Shown here piece by piece: positions 25,812 to 35,033 of a DNA stretch of 64,000 nt. The stretch lies in NCBI GenBank assembly GCA_013043685.1, contig JABDNT010000052.1, positions 1-64,000 on the forward strand, written 5' to 3'. The notes beneath the pieces were generated by a model. That model was not told where the DNA came from, searched no databases, and saw nothing but the letters and a program-made list of their open reading frames with translations. How positions within the stretch are numbered: position 1 is the stretch's first letter; each line of letters begins with the position of its first letter. The translations under genes were made by a program, and so were the position numbers. This stretch comes from Flavobacteriaceae bacterium (lineage in GTDB: Bacteria; Bacteroidota; Bacteroidia; Flavobacteriales; Flavobacteriaceae).

Positions 25812-27173
25812 TTACAATTTAAAAACCTTCCGGATCCACCAAAGCTTGGAATTGCTTAAAGGCGCATATTTAATGTTCAATTCGAACCAGGTAGGCTTAC
25901 TGAGTATTCCCTTGTAGTGGGAGAACGTCCTGAATCCAGCTTCCCCGTGATATTTACCCATTCCACTCGACCCAACACCTCCAAAAGGAAGATTGGGGTT
26001 GGTGATTTGCATAACAGCTTCATTTATAGCGCCACCACCAAAACTTATCTGCTCCATTACGTCTCGTTTAACTTTATTGTTACTTGAAAAAACATAGCAG
26101 GACAACGGCCTGTGCAATGATTTAACCTGCTCAATTGCTTTATCGAGATCAGTATAGGAGATCACAGGTAAAAGTGGCCCGAAGATCTCGTCCTCCATGA
26201 TCGTATCCTCAAAGGACACATTGCTCAGTAAGGTTGGACTGATCGTTCTTTTGACCCGATCGATCTTTCCTCCAAAAAAGACCTTCTCAGGATCTATCAT
26301 ACTGCTAAGGCGTTCGAGATTTGCGTCGTTAATGATCTGGACATAGTTATTATTATCGATCTCATACTTTCGTTTTTCAATCTCCTTAACGCACAACTCG
26401 AGGAATCGATCTTCAATTTTTTCATCCACCAAAATATAATCCGGTGCTATACAAGTCTGGCCGGCATTGAGAAACTTGCCCCAGATAAGACGTTTAACAG
26501 TCATTTTCAAATTACAATCCCCGGTGACGAATGCCGGGCTTTTCCCACCCAATTCCAGTGTGACGGGAGTTAGATGCTCTGCCGCAGCTTTGTACACGAT
26601 CTTACCCACACCTGTACTTCCCGTAAAGAATATTTTGTCGAATTTCTGTTGTAATAGTTCGGTGGTCTCGGGAACTCCGCCTTCCACGACGGTAAAGAAT
26701 TCCGGGTTGAAATTATTGTTGATCAACTCAGCCATCAGCGCACTGGTACGCCCTGGAATTTCGCTGGGTTTCACGATTACTGTGCAACCCGCTGCAATAG
26801 CCGCAATTGCCGGTGCAAGAGAGAGCTGGTAGGGATAGTTCCATGCGCCTATCACCAGAGATACTCCGAGGGGTTCTGGGACTATATAACTTTTAGCAGG
26901 GAAATTCAGTAAATTGGTTGATACGCGTTGCCTTTTAGACCAATCATTCATAGATGCCAGGGCGATCCGAATGTCCTTGTTAATGATCTCGAGTTCAGTC
27001 GCAACAGTTGCGAATTCCGATTTACTAAAGTCAGCATGAATTGCTTCACAAAGCCTGTCTTCATTATCCTTGAGCAAATTTCTTAGTTTCTTCAGCTGTT
27101 TCTTTCTGAAGGAAATATTACGTGTAGTTCCGCTTTTGAAAAAATCGCGTTGCGCTTCAATTATTTTTTTCAT
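25812..27173 (-). CDS. Aldehyde dehydrogenase family protein
   Basis: A 453-residue NAD(P)-dependent enzyme of the fatty-aldehyde/coniferyl type (class 3-like, shorter than the usual 490). It has the cofactor site GAWNYPYQLSLAPAIAAIAA and TGSTGVGKIVYKAAAEHL, the general-base Glu in TLELGGKSPAFV, and the catalytic Cys in LNAGQTCIAPDYIL. The C-terminus has a hydrophobic and basic end, as in membrane-associated fatty aldehyde dehydrogenases. It probably oxidises medium- or long-chain aldehydes. It stands alone. Confidence 0.93.
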   Translation of the reverse strand: MKKIIEAQRDFFKSGTTRNISFRKKQLKKLRNLLKDNEDRLCEAIHADFSKSEFATVATELEIINKDIRIALASMNDWSKRQRVSTNLLNFPAKSYIVPEPLGVSLVIGAWNYPYQLSLAPAIAAIAAGCTVIVKPSEIPGRTSALMAELINNNFNPEFFTVVEGGVPETTELLQQKFDKIFFTGSTGVGKIVYKAAAEHLTPVTLELGGKSPAFVTGDCNLKMTVKRLIWGKFLNAGQTCIAPDYILVDEKIEDRFLELCVKEIEKRKYEIDNNNYVQIINDANLERLSSMIDPEKVFFGGKIDRVKRTISPTLLSNVSFEDTIMEDEIFGPLLPVISYTDLDKAIEQVKSLHRPLSCYVFSSNNKVKRDVMEQISFGGGAINEAVMQITNPNLPFGGVGSSGMGKYHGEAGFRTFSHYKGILSKPTWFELNIKYAPLSNSKLWWIRKVFKL

Positions 27174-27237
27174 CTTTCCGAAGTCCTAAATCTAAATTTA
27201 GTGAAATAGTAGGACTTACTTCTACATCGATACAATA

Positions 27238-27268
27238 AAATAGCGCCCGTTTTAAACGGGCGCTATAT
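27238..27268 (-). terminator. Terminator of the large T9SS gene
   Basis: On the minus strand TAGCGCCCGTTT / AAACGGGCGCTA forms a perfect 12-bp hairpin followed by TTTTATT. It lies 21 bp beyond the stop of the gene ending at 27289. Confidence 0.88.
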
Positions 27269-27288
27269 ACTAGTGGTTATAATGAAGT

Positions 27289-30117
27289 CTAGTCTTTAAT
27301 ATAATTATTAGCAACGACTTTCTTCATTCCAACACTTCTATCAGTGGTCACTTTAATGAAAAGTACTTCATTTGCCGTGCCACCGAGATCTAACCTGGTA
27401 ACTGCTCTGCGTCCTTGAGTATAATCAGATTGAGCCGTTTGGATCAATCTACCTCTGATATCGAATACCTCAATTAAGATATTGCTATCGTATTCCAGAT
27501 TATAGGCAACATTCAGATAATTGTCGAATGGCACAGGATACATTGTGAAATCAAGATTCCAGTCTAATTCCCGTGTTTGATCTACGGATGTTGACGTTGA
27601 TTCACCAAATGGTGCCGGTGTACAATTAATTGGATCTTCGGTAGATGTATCCGAATTAGGTGCTCCAGGCAATCCGGAACACTCACAAGTCAATTCACAG
27701 GTTACTCCATGTGCAATAATCCAGAATGGTCCGGTTACGTCCACATCTTCCAGAGTATAATTTTGAACATAGTTCAAAGAACCGGAATTGAAATTATACT
27801 GACCCGGTGCAACTGTTGGTTGACCATTACGCTTGGTAGGATATTTATCACAACCAATATTGATGTGTGCTTCACTCATCACATAATTACCTGTCAATTG
27901 ATATTCAACATCTACTTCATCATCATAGTACATCACTGTAACGGTACCAACCAGTTCTCCTCGTGAAGTGTCGCAATGTGCGGCACCGGCCCAAAGATCC
28001 ATAGTATAGGTTCCTTCATCAGCTATATAGTTTGTCCAGCCCCAACGGTTAAAGTTGTAGTCGTCGTCATCCAGGAAACACTGAGACGGCGGATTGTTAG
28101 GACTTAACCTAGCAAACGCAGTTTCACAGTTCTCGATCAAGTCGAATTCTCTTATTACAGTAACTGTTTCAGTATCTGAATTACCGCAGTCATCCTCTAC
28201 ATAGAAAGTATATACAGCTTGTTCTGTACAGGTATCCAACATTGTAATTACCGGTCCACCAGACTGTAATGGCCCACCAGTCGCACAGTTATCCGTCCAT
28301 TCAGCCTCTAAATAAGGAGGGAATTGGTCGTTACATAGTGGTTCTGGTTCCGGAAGGTTCACGATTTCCGGATTTATGGTATCCTCTATCGTATAAGTAT
28401 AAACCCAGTCATCGGATAATCCGGAACAGTCTGTATACGTCCATGTATAGGTACGCGTACCTCTACAGCCATCAAACACAGTGTTAACTACAGGTCCTGT
28501 TGGTACTATAGGTCTGTCACATACATCGGTTACACCAGATGGAGGAGTTGGCTCAGTGGCATCATCGAGACACTGAACATTACTACCATCGTCCATTCCT
28601 GCATTAGGAGGCGTGGTGATGTCGATCGTATAGGTATAGGTCCAGTCATCGGTACCCTGACCCGTACAATCGGTATATCGGTAGGTCCACACCACGGTAC
28701 CCTCACAGGTCACCGGATCTGGCGTAGAAGTCGAACCAACCAGTACCGGGATCACATCTCTTCCACAGGCATCTTGTACTGTGGCAGGTGGCCCAGGATC
28801 TACTGCTTCGGCAGGACATTCGACCGTAGAAGACTCATCCATGGGTGCCGTAACTCCCTGCGTATAATCGATCGTATAGGTATAGGTCCAGTCGTGGTTG
28901 AAGACACCGCAACTTTCTGCATAATTCCATGTGTAGATTATCGTTCCTTCACAACCATCATACGTGCCTCCAGTAGTTGGACCAGTAGGTGTGATAGTTA
29001 CACCACATGCATCCATCACAGTAGGAGGTGTAGGCATGTCGCTAGGCGCACATTCTAAAGTACTCCCTGTATCCGCGGGAACTGTAAAATCCTGCACTTC
29101 TTCAACCGTAAACGTGCTGGTGCAGGTTTCAAAATTAGGACAATTGTCACTAACCTCATAGGTGACCGTTATAGTGCCTCCGCAACGATCGGGAGCCTGT
29201 AGTGAATTAATGTCTACAGGGTTTCCATTTACCAGAAAAATTTCAGTTACAGGCTCTTCACCACCGGTGAAAGTAAATTGACTCTTCCAATTGTCAAATG
29301 CAAGATCAATCTCGGCTTGCGACTGGCATGCCGCCTGCACATCGTTTTCAGGACACGAAATAAATACATCAGGACAACCTAATTCACATTCTTTAACCTT
29401 AAAGTTCAGTGAACCATTTGTAGGCGTGTCCCAAAATAATGCGATATAATAAATATTGTATACATTCTCTGCGATGACTGCATTTTCATTAAGCCATGGC
29501 TCGTACTGATTAGCATTGCTACCTATAACCAGGTTGGATGAATCAAAACTATCGCAACGCGCAGGATCCGTAAGGGCGGCCTCAACCGTTGCATAATCAC
29601 CTGGAACAGTGACACTTCCTGCATGAAAAAGCCACCATGAATCGACAGCGCCTACTCCTTGTATCTTAGTTCCTTTAACCGTAGGCGGTGTTGCAAAAAC
29701 GATCCACTGTAGATAAGTACCCGTATTGTACTGACCTCCGCTAAATAACTCGACAACAGAAGCATCGGCTGACGCATATGTGCTTGCGGCCGAACTTGCT
29801 GCATCCGCATTTACTCCGCATCCATCAGTGTCGGCAGCATTAGTACAGTTAATCAATCCTGTTTGCACTGCTCCACTATTCGAACAATATAATTTAGCAT
29901 TACAAGGATCTGGACCATTAGCTCCTGAAGCGGCGGGAGTCGGCAAACAACTCATTTCAGTACACTGCGCTTCAATAGTATTAATGGAAGCCAAAAGAAA
30001 CATCAATATCGTTAGATGTATGATGTTTAGTTTGAAATAGGGATTCCTGATTTTTTTACCCGGTAGAATAGATTCCAAAGAATTAATGGATTCCTTGAAA
30101 GAGTAGAATGAACTCAT
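27289..30117 (-). CDS. Large exported repeat protein with T9SS C-terminal domain
   Basis: A 942-residue surface protein. The N-terminus has about 30 polar residues before a signal peptide (IIHLTILMFLLASINTIEA then Q), a longer n-region than usual. Residues of about 60-250 form a Cys-rich domain. Residues of about 340-640 hold four related units of 80-90 residues, each with a CxxTxxYTWxYxDC-like strand, DDWTYTYTID and a Pro-rich linker; these resemble HYR-type Ig modules. Residues of about 855-942 are a type A T9SS sorting domain (MYPVPFDNYLNVAYNLE, VFDIRGRLIQ, EVLFIKVTTD, KKVVANNYIKD). Probably an adhesin or matrix protein; a substrate cannot be named. Confidence 0.88.
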   Translation of the reverse strand: MSSFYSFKESINSLESILPGKKIRNPYFKLNIIHLTILMFLLASINTIEAQCTEMSCLPTPAASGANGPDPCNAKLYCSNSGAVQTGLINCTNAADTDGCGVNADAASSAASTYASADASVVELFSGGQYNTGTYLQWIVFATPPTVKGTKIQGVGAVDSWWLFHAGSVTVPGDYATVEAALTDPARCDSFDSSNLVIGSNANQYEPWLNENAVIAENVYNIYYIALFWDTPTNGSLNFKVKECELGCPDVFISCPENDVQAACQSQAEIDLAFDNWKSQFTFTGGEEPVTEIFLVNGNPVDINSLQAPDRCGGTITVTYEVSDNCPNFETCTSTFTVEEVQDFTVPADTGSTLECAPSDMPTPPTVMDACGVTITPTGPTTGGTYDGCEGTIIYTWNYAESCGVFNHDWTYTYTIDYTQGVTAPMDESSTVECPAEAVDPGPPATVQDACGRDVIPVLVGSTSTPDPVTCEGTVVWTYRYTDCTGQGTDDWTYTYTIDITTPPNAGMDDGSNVQCLDDATEPTPPSGVTDVCDRPIVPTGPVVNTVFDGCRGTRTYTWTYTDCSGLSDDWVYTYTIEDTINPEIVNLPEPEPLCNDQFPPYLEAEWTDNCATGGPLQSGGPVITMLDTCTEQAVYTFYVEDDCGNSDTETVTVIREFDLIENCETAFARLSPNNPPSQCFLDDDDYNFNRWGWTNYIADEGTYTMDLWAGAAHCDTSRGELVGTVTVMYYDDEVDVEYQLTGNYVMSEAHINIGCDKYPTKRNGQPTVAPGQYNFNSGSLNYVQNYTLEDVDVTGPFWIIAHGVTCELTCECSGLPGAPNSDTSTEDPINCTPAPFGESTSTSVDQTRELDWNLDFTMYPVPFDNYLNVAYNLEYDSNILIEVFDIRGRLIQTAQSDYTQGRRAVTRLDLGGTANEVLFIKVTTDRSVGMKKVVANNYIKD

Positions 30118-30493
30118 ATCACTTATGTTTTGTTAGTTGTTATATACCACAACCACATAAGGAAATTAAGTAACGCAAAGATTCCGTTAGAATCTTATAG
30201 TGTAAATTTAGAGGCTATTATAACATCAAATCCAATAAGCCTATAAGCGAATTACATTTGATTTAAATCTCAAATTAAGGCACCTTTGAATGTCACACTA
30301 AAATTTTCGCCCTTAATCATATTTAATCGGTCAAAAGCCAGTTTTTATGTATTTTCCTACAAAAAATTTGTCAAATAGGGCTCTTACAGGGATTCTTTTC
30401 CTTGGATAGTGAAAATTGAAGTAAGAAAGCATTAAATTGAATCAACCATGACAAGTATAAAGCAACGGATTAGGTGTAGCAAGGCTATTAAGT
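30118..30493. other. Upstream region of the T9SS gene
   Basis: No gene is seen. On the minus strand it forms the leader of the T9SS gene, with a perfect 7-bp hairpin AAGATTC-CGTTA-GAATCTT at 30178-30196, about 60-80 bp before the ATG. No exact -33/-7 pair was found. The hairpin could affect translation or mRNA stability. Confidence 0.4.
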
Positions 30494-31264
30494 TTAACCT
30501 TTTCCTTTCTTCCTATTGAGCACCTTGTACTCTTCGTAACATTCACTTATCGCATCCAGTATCTGAAGATCACTGGCCGTCCTGATAAAATCGGCCGAAT
30601 AATTACATCGATTCACAATTTCATCAATATCAACACGCTCCAGCTGCAGAACCGCCATGAGCGTTTCACGGTCATACTTACCGGCAAGAAGGTTTCGAAT
30701 CTCATCGTCTTCCTTCATTTGCCGCAGCTTCCGCATCTGTTTGGGTCTCTTTCCGAAGATATTATATAGGAAATCTGCCGGGTTGAAAATGGCGCTTAAA
30801 ACACTGCTCACGGCTCCGGGTTTGGTCTTGCCACCTTCATATCCCGTGCTTAAACCGGATATCCGGTAGCGATAGTTATCGTAAATTGGGATTAGCTTGG
30901 CATCTACTTCAACATACCCGGTAAGCTCTACAGGACGGATTACAACCTCTTCAAGTGCGATTCCCAACTCCGTCATTTTAATGCGGATATCCCCATACTT
31001 CATCCAGTCGTTGGTCACACGAACTCGAATGGATTTAAATCCGAGATAACTGAAATACAGCGTGTCATTCACAGCAGCCTTGATCCGGAATTTTCCCTCT
31101 GCATCCGAACTAGCCCCTTTTACACTATTCAGATTTACGATATTCACATTTTCAAGTGGTTGATCAGTCGCATCATTCAGAACCGTACCATTGATAACCG
31201 TATCGTCCTGAGCATATGCAAACGAGCATGAAATGAGAAGTAGTAGGATAAGTAATTTCTTCAT
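30494..31264 (-). CDS. CarboxypepD_reg-like domain exported protein
   Basis: A 256-residue protein with a signal peptide (MKKLLILLLLISCSFAYA then QDD). Residues of about 20-95 form a carboxypeptidase-regulatory-like beta-sandwich (VINGTVLNDATDQPLENVNI, SDAEGKFRIKA, LYFSYLGFKSIRVRV). The rest is helical with the motif FGKRPKQMRKLRQMKEDDE and one Cys pair. This architecture is common in Bacteroidota without a known function; it is usually anchored to envelope structures. It stands alone between the T9SS gene and the helicase gene. Confidence 0.88.
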   Translation of the reverse strand: MKKLLILLLLISCSFAYAQDDTVINGTVLNDATDQPLENVNIVNLNSVKGASSDAEGKFRIKAAVNDTLYFSYLGFKSIRVRVTNDWMKYGDIRIKMTELGIALEEVVIRPVELTGYVEVDAKLIPIYDNYRYRISGLSTGYEGGKTKPGAVSSVLSAIFNPADFLYNIFGKRPKQMRKLRQMKEDDEIRNLLAGKYDRETLMAVLQLERVDIDEIVNRCNYSADFIRTASDLQILDAISECYEEYKVLNRKKGKG

Positions 31265-31345
31265 AGCCTTGAGATCGTAAATGTACGTAAATAGACCTAA
31301 AAATCACGCCAAAGTTGTATCTACGACCTTAAATTTAAGACACTC

Positions 31346-33097
31346 TTAACGTCTCCTGCGTCTTCCTCCGGTTCCTTTTTCACTCGGACCTCTTTTTTTT
31401 CTGCGGTTTTTTCCTTTGAATTTGGAACTATCGTTACCGAAGGAGCGCCCTTTTTTCTTAAAGTCCCGTCTGCCTTTCCTGGAAGGCCTTCCCCCTCCTT
31501 TTCGTTTACCGTCCTTCGATATCTCCACGGTGATCTGCCTTCCGTTCAGTTTAAAAGATTCGAAAGCATGTAGCACCATATCCTTGTGCTTTTCATCTAC
31601 ATTAAAGAATGAAAAGCTATCCATGACATCCACCTTATAGAGATCGTCTTTCCCCAATTGCAGCAGATCGCGGAGGAAGTCTTTTAACGACATCCAGTCG
31701 AAATCATCCTTTCCACCTAGATTTATAAAGAAACGAATACTAGGCGAATCGGAGCCCCTGTCGCTGTCACCGGCAGCGATACTAAGGTCTTTCGAATTTT
31801 TATAGTAATTGTAGAAACGGGTGAACTCTACCGAGAAAACTTTCTTGATCAATTCTTCTTTACTGAATTCGGTAAGTACTTCATTGATCCCGTCAAGGTA
31901 CGGATCGATATCGTGATTTACTTCAGTATCCTTTATACTACTAGCAAGATGAAAGAGCTGTTTTTCACAGATCTCCATACCTGATGGAATCTCCTTTTGT
32001 TCAAACTTCTTCTGAATGATCTTTTCGATCGTCCTTATTTTACGGTGTTCACTTTTGGAAACGATCACCATGGATACCCCACTCTTCCCTGCCCGTCCGG
32101 TTCTCCCGCTGCGGTGAGTATAGGTTTCTATCTCGTCGGGTAACTGGTAATTGATCACATGGGTAATATCTTCCACATCGATCCCGCGGGCAGCGACATC
32201 GGTGGCGACCAGCATCTGGATCTGTCTGGTACGAAACGATTTCATTACCATGTCTCGTTGATTCTGACTCAGATCTCCATGTATCGCTGCTGCATTATAA
32301 CCATCTTCAATCAACCTTTCAGCAACTTTTTGAGTGTCCCGCTTGGTTCGGCAGAAAACAACGGAGAAAATATCCGGGTTGGCGTCCGCCAGTCTTTTCA
32401 GGGCAGCATATCGATCCCGGGCATTTACCAGGTAATATTCGTGAGATACATTTTCTGCTCCTACATTTTTGGTCCCCACCGAAATTTCGATAGGCGTATG
32501 CATGAACTTCCTGGCGATGGTGGCCACCTCTTTAGGCATGGTGGCACTGAAAAGCCATGTGCTTTTATCCTCGGGTGAATGTGAAAGTATATCGGTAATG
32601 TCCTCATAGAATCCCATGTTGAGCATTTCATCGGCCTCATCGAGGACACAATATTCTATTTTGGAAATATCGATCATCCCACGGCCGATCATATCTTTCA
32701 TTCTGCCAGGAGTAGCAACAATGATCTGTGCACCTTTTTTGATCTTCCTGGCCTGGTCTGTAATACTGGCACCGCCGTAAATAGCAACAACATTGAGTCC
32801 GTTAACATACTTTCCATATGCTACAAGTTCATTGGTGATCTGCAGGCAGAGCTCGCGTGTTGGAGATAAGATAAGTCCTTGTGTTGTTCTGCTGTCAGCA
32901 TTTATTTTCTGAAGCATTGGAAATCCGAAGGCGGCTGTTTTACCGGTACCGGTCTGTGCCAGAGACACCAGATCGGTTTCCTGGTCTAAGAGAATAGGAA
33001 TTGTTCTTTCCTGAACTTCCGATGGGGATTTAAAACCCAAATCGGATATGGCTTGAAGAAACTGGTCCTCCAATCCTAATGATTGAAATGTAGGCAT
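31346..33097 (-). CDS. DEAD-box RNA helicase, DbpA-type C-terminus
   Basis: A 583-residue ATP-dependent RNA helicase. The core has the Q motif (LGFKSPSEVQERTIP), Walker A AQTGTGKTAA, PTRELCLQI, DEAD box VLDEADEMLNMGF, FSATMP, and the last motif HRSGRTGRAG. Residues of about 450-530 look like a DbpA/CsdA RNA-binding domain (IRFFINLGGKDDF, SFSFFNVDEKHKDM). The last 45 residues are Arg/Lys/Gly-rich. Likely functions are ribosome assembly and cold adaptation. The leader is about 95 nt and has a CCTCAGGGTGAGG hairpin. Confidence 0.95.
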   Translation of the reverse strand: MPTFQSLGLEDQFLQAISDLGFKSPSEVQERTIPILLDQETDLVSLAQTGTGKTAAFGFPMLQKINADSRTTQGLILSPTRELCLQITNELVAYGKYVNGLNVVAIYGGASITDQARKIKKGAQIIVATPGRMKDMIGRGMIDISKIEYCVLDEADEMLNMGFYEDITDILSHSPEDKSTWLFSATMPKEVATIARKFMHTPIEISVGTKNVGAENVSHEYYLVNARDRYAALKRLADANPDIFSVVFCRTKRDTQKVAERLIEDGYNAAAIHGDLSQNQRDMVMKSFRTRQIQMLVATDVAARGIDVEDITHVINYQLPDEIETYTHRSGRTGRAGKSGVSMVIVSKSEHRKIRTIEKIIQKKFEQKEIPSGMEICEKQLFHLASSIKDTEVNHDIDPYLDGINEVLTEFSKEELIKKVFSVEFTRFYNYYKNSKDLSIAAGDSDRGSDSPSIRFFINLGGKDDFDWMSLKDFLRDLLQLGKDDLYKVDVMDSFSFFNVDEKHKDMVLHAFESFKLNGRQITVEISKDGKRKGGGRPSRKGRRDFKKKGRSFGNDSSKFKGKNRRKKRGPSEKGTGGRRRRR

Positions 33098-33194
33098 ATG
33101 AATGTTTTACCTGTTAGTGCGTTGTCCTGAAGCTAACGACAGATAAAACCCTACGCTTCCTTTGCAACGCTTCCTCACCCTGAGGAATCGGCGG

Positions 33195-33202
33195 CAAAGA
33201 TA
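33195..33202 (-). promoter_or_regulatory. Promoter -7 box for the DEAD-box helicase
   Basis: TATCTTTG on the minus strand matches TAnnTTTG exactly, about 98 bp before the ATG. The TTG upstream is about 4 bp too far for perfect -33 spacing. Confidence 0.45.
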
Positions 33203-33272
33203 AGTTTTAATTACGGATGGGCTAACAATTAAAGAATAATGTTTATTTAGATCACTGATTATCAATGCTTTT

Positions 33273-33845
33273 TTACATCCGAAGATACGTTATGAGCTGT
33301 CTTATCGCATTTCCTCTATGGCCTATTTCGGTTTTACGAGATAATGACATCTCCGCAAATGTCTTCTCAAATCCGTCCGGTTGGAAAATCGGATCGTATC
33401 CAAAACCACCTTCTCCGCGAGGGGCTTCAATGATTCTACCGGGACATAATCCGGTAAACAAATGTTCTTCACCGTTCATTATAAGCGCGATCACCGTTTT
33501 AAAACGTGCAGCTCTGTTCGTTTCCTTCTGAAGGGCCTCCAGCAATTTTCGGTTGTTGGAATCGGCATTTTTCTCAGGGCCAGCATAGCGAGCACTGTAT
33601 ACTCCCGGGGCATTGTTCAATGCAGCAACCTCAAGGCCGGAATCATCTGCGAAACAATCAATTCCGAAATGATCTTTTACGTATCTGGCCTTCAGCAACG
33701 CATTTCCCTCTATGGTCTTTTCTGTTTCGGCAATGTCGTCGAAGCAATTGATATCACTCAAACTTAATAACTCAACATGATCAGGCATTTGAGCCTTAAC
33801 TTCTCTGAATTTGTTTTCGTTGTGTGTGGCAAATACAAGTTTCAA
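33273..33845 (-). CDS. rdgB: Non-canonical purine NTP pyrophosphatase (RdgB/HAM1)
   Basis: The enzyme removes dITP, ITP and XTP from nucleotide pools. I start at the TTG at 33843-33845, giving 190 residues that begin LKLVFATHNENKFREVKAQM, the exact position where the family starts. The longer frame to 33920 begins inside a dispersed repeat and adds 25 residues of no likeness. Motifs are CFADDSGLEVAALNNAPGVY, SARYAG, PRGEGGFGYDPIFQPDG and KTEIGHRGNAI. Confidence 0.95.
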   Translation of the reverse strand: MKLVFATHNENKFREVKAQMPDHVELLSLSDINCFDDIAETEKTIEGNALLKARYVKDHFGIDCFADDSGLEVAALNNAPGVYSARYAGPEKNADSNNRKLLEALQKETNRAARFKTVIALIMNGEEHLFTGLCPGRIIEAPRGEGGFGYDPIFQPDGFEKTFAEMSLSRKTEIGHRGNAIRQLITYLRM

Positions 33846-33884
33846 TATAGTAGTTCGGTATTTTAATATGTTAGTAAGATGGTA

Positions 33885-33958
33885 GGAGATAGTTATTGCG
33901 AGTGTAACGAGAAATCTCAAAAAGAGCTTTCACTTCGAAGCAATATGATCGTTTTGAC
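33885..33958. repeat. Degenerate TTGCGAGTGTAACGA element
   Basis: GTTATTGCGAGTGTAACGAGAAATCTC with AAGCAAT following resembles a short intergenic element common in Flavobacteria (ATTGCGAG ... AACGAAGCAATCTC). It lies just upstream of rdgB and explains the false N-terminal extension of that frame. The family likeness is from memory. Confidence 0.4.
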
Positions 33959-33970
33959 AGTTTTTGTTCC

Positions 33971-34040
33971 AGACTCTTGATTCTTGATTCCTGGTTCTAT
34001 ACTCCTGGCTCTATACTCCTGGCTCCTGTTTCTAAATTCT
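33971..34040. repeat. Degenerate heptamer array (10 x 7 bp)
   Basis: Seventy bases divide into ten heptamers without remainder: AGACTCT TGATTCT TGATTCC, then TGGTTCT ATACTCC, TGGCTCT ATACTCC, TGGCTCC TGTTTCT, AAATTCT. The bases TC recur at fixed positions; the rest varies. It overlaps the VOC gene's stop codon by 2 bp. Confidence 0.85.
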
Positions 34041-34422
34041 AATTCCGGCTGTGCAGCGCAACTCTATTCCCTTCCGAATCGATAAAAACCCCCATAAAGC
34101 CATGTTCCGGTGAGATCTGAGTTTTAGGCTGGTAGATCGTCCCGCCGGCAGCTTCTATTCTGTCCAGCTCTATTTGCACATCCTTGCTGTGAATGTAAAC
34201 AAGAGTGCCTTCCTGGCTCGGAATGTAAGTTTCATGTTTTATTAAAGTCCCCGTAGCTCCCGGGATGGCTTCAGCATTTTCCGAAAACGGGAACCATCCC
34301 ATCTGAACCCCACCGAAGTCAACAAGTTTCAGCTCCACATCTAATACTGCTTCGTAAAAATTTATTGCCCTGTTCATGTCTGTTACCGGTATCTCAACCC
34401 ATGCAAAAATGTTGTGTTCCAT
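34039..34422 (-). CDS. VOC family protein
   Basis: A 127-residue glyoxalase/bleomycin-resistance-fold protein with two beta-alpha-beta-beta-beta modules: FAWVEIPVTDMNRAINFYEA at the start, VQMGWFPF in module one, LVYIHSKDVQIELDRIEAAG and GVFIDSEGNRVALHS in module two. The family includes lyases, dioxygenases and binding proteins; the exact activity is open. It is followed upstream by an SRPBCC-fold gene on the same strand (53 bp apart). Confidence 0.9.
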   Translation of the reverse strand: MEHNIFAWVEIPVTDMNRAINFYEAVLDVELKLVDFGGVQMGWFPFSENAEAIPGATGTLIKHETYIPSQEGTLVYIHSKDVQIELDRIEAAGGTIYQPKTQISPEHGFMGVFIDSEGNRVALHSRN

Positions 34423-34475
34423 AATAGTAGTTTATTTGTGTATTTGCTATTGAGTTCTACTGAAATCCTCCGTAA

Positions 34476-35000
34476 TCAGGATTCAAGTATTCTTTTCAGA
34501 TCGCCTAGTCCTTCTTCAAAATCCTTTCCAACGGCCTTATCCATATTCATGAACATCATGATCACATTAAAAGGAACTTTGTTTACGCCTGCAAACCCCC
34601 AGGTCACTCTTGTGCCTCCTTCCGCTTCATCCACCTCTATATAAGCATCACTTTGAGATTTCCATGGTTTGAAAAAGCGTAACTCGGTTTCAAGTCGCTT
34701 ATTTTCTTCAATGCTTATAATTTCCTGCTCGCCGGTTCCCACATCTTTATTGCCTTCCCAATGTGAGACAAAACCCACTGTTCCGTCATCGCCGGTAAAG
34801 GTCTGTTTCATATCAGGGTCCTTCTTTTTCCACGGTGACCATTCATCTTGATTTTTTACATATTTGATATACTTGAAAACGTCAGGCAGAGCCCTGTTTA
34901 TAACAATACTTCTGTTCAAATGATATTTTTTTGGTGCAGCGATCATGAGAATAATGAAAATCGCTACAATTGCCCCGAGAATACTTAAGAGAATATACAT
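34476..35000 (-). CDS. SRPBCC family protein
   Basis: A 174-residue protein with an N-terminal membrane helix (YILLSILGAIVAIFIILMIA) and an SRPBCC/polyketide-cyclase domain (YHLNRSIVINRALPDVFKYI, DEWSPWKKKDPDMKQTF, RLETELRFFKPW, GTRVTWGFAG). It probably binds a lipid-like or hydrophobic ligand; no catalytic role is known for this type. Its neighbour downstream is the VOC gene. Confidence 0.88.
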   Translation of the reverse strand: MYILLSILGAIVAIFIILMIAAPKKYHLNRSIVINRALPDVFKYIKYVKNQDEWSPWKKKDPDMKQTFTGDDGTVGFVSHWEGNKDVGTGEQEIISIEENKRLETELRFFKPWKSQSDAYIEVDEAEGGTRVTWGFAGVNKVPFNVIMMFMNMDKAVGKDFEEGLGDLKRILES

Positions 35001-35033
35001 AACTATTTGATTTTTAGTTAGTCTAACAAATTA

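Noticed and set aside
33846-33920. Longer rdgB start
   Set aside because: The added residues come from a dispersed repeat; the family begins exactly at the TTG (KLVFATHNENKF).
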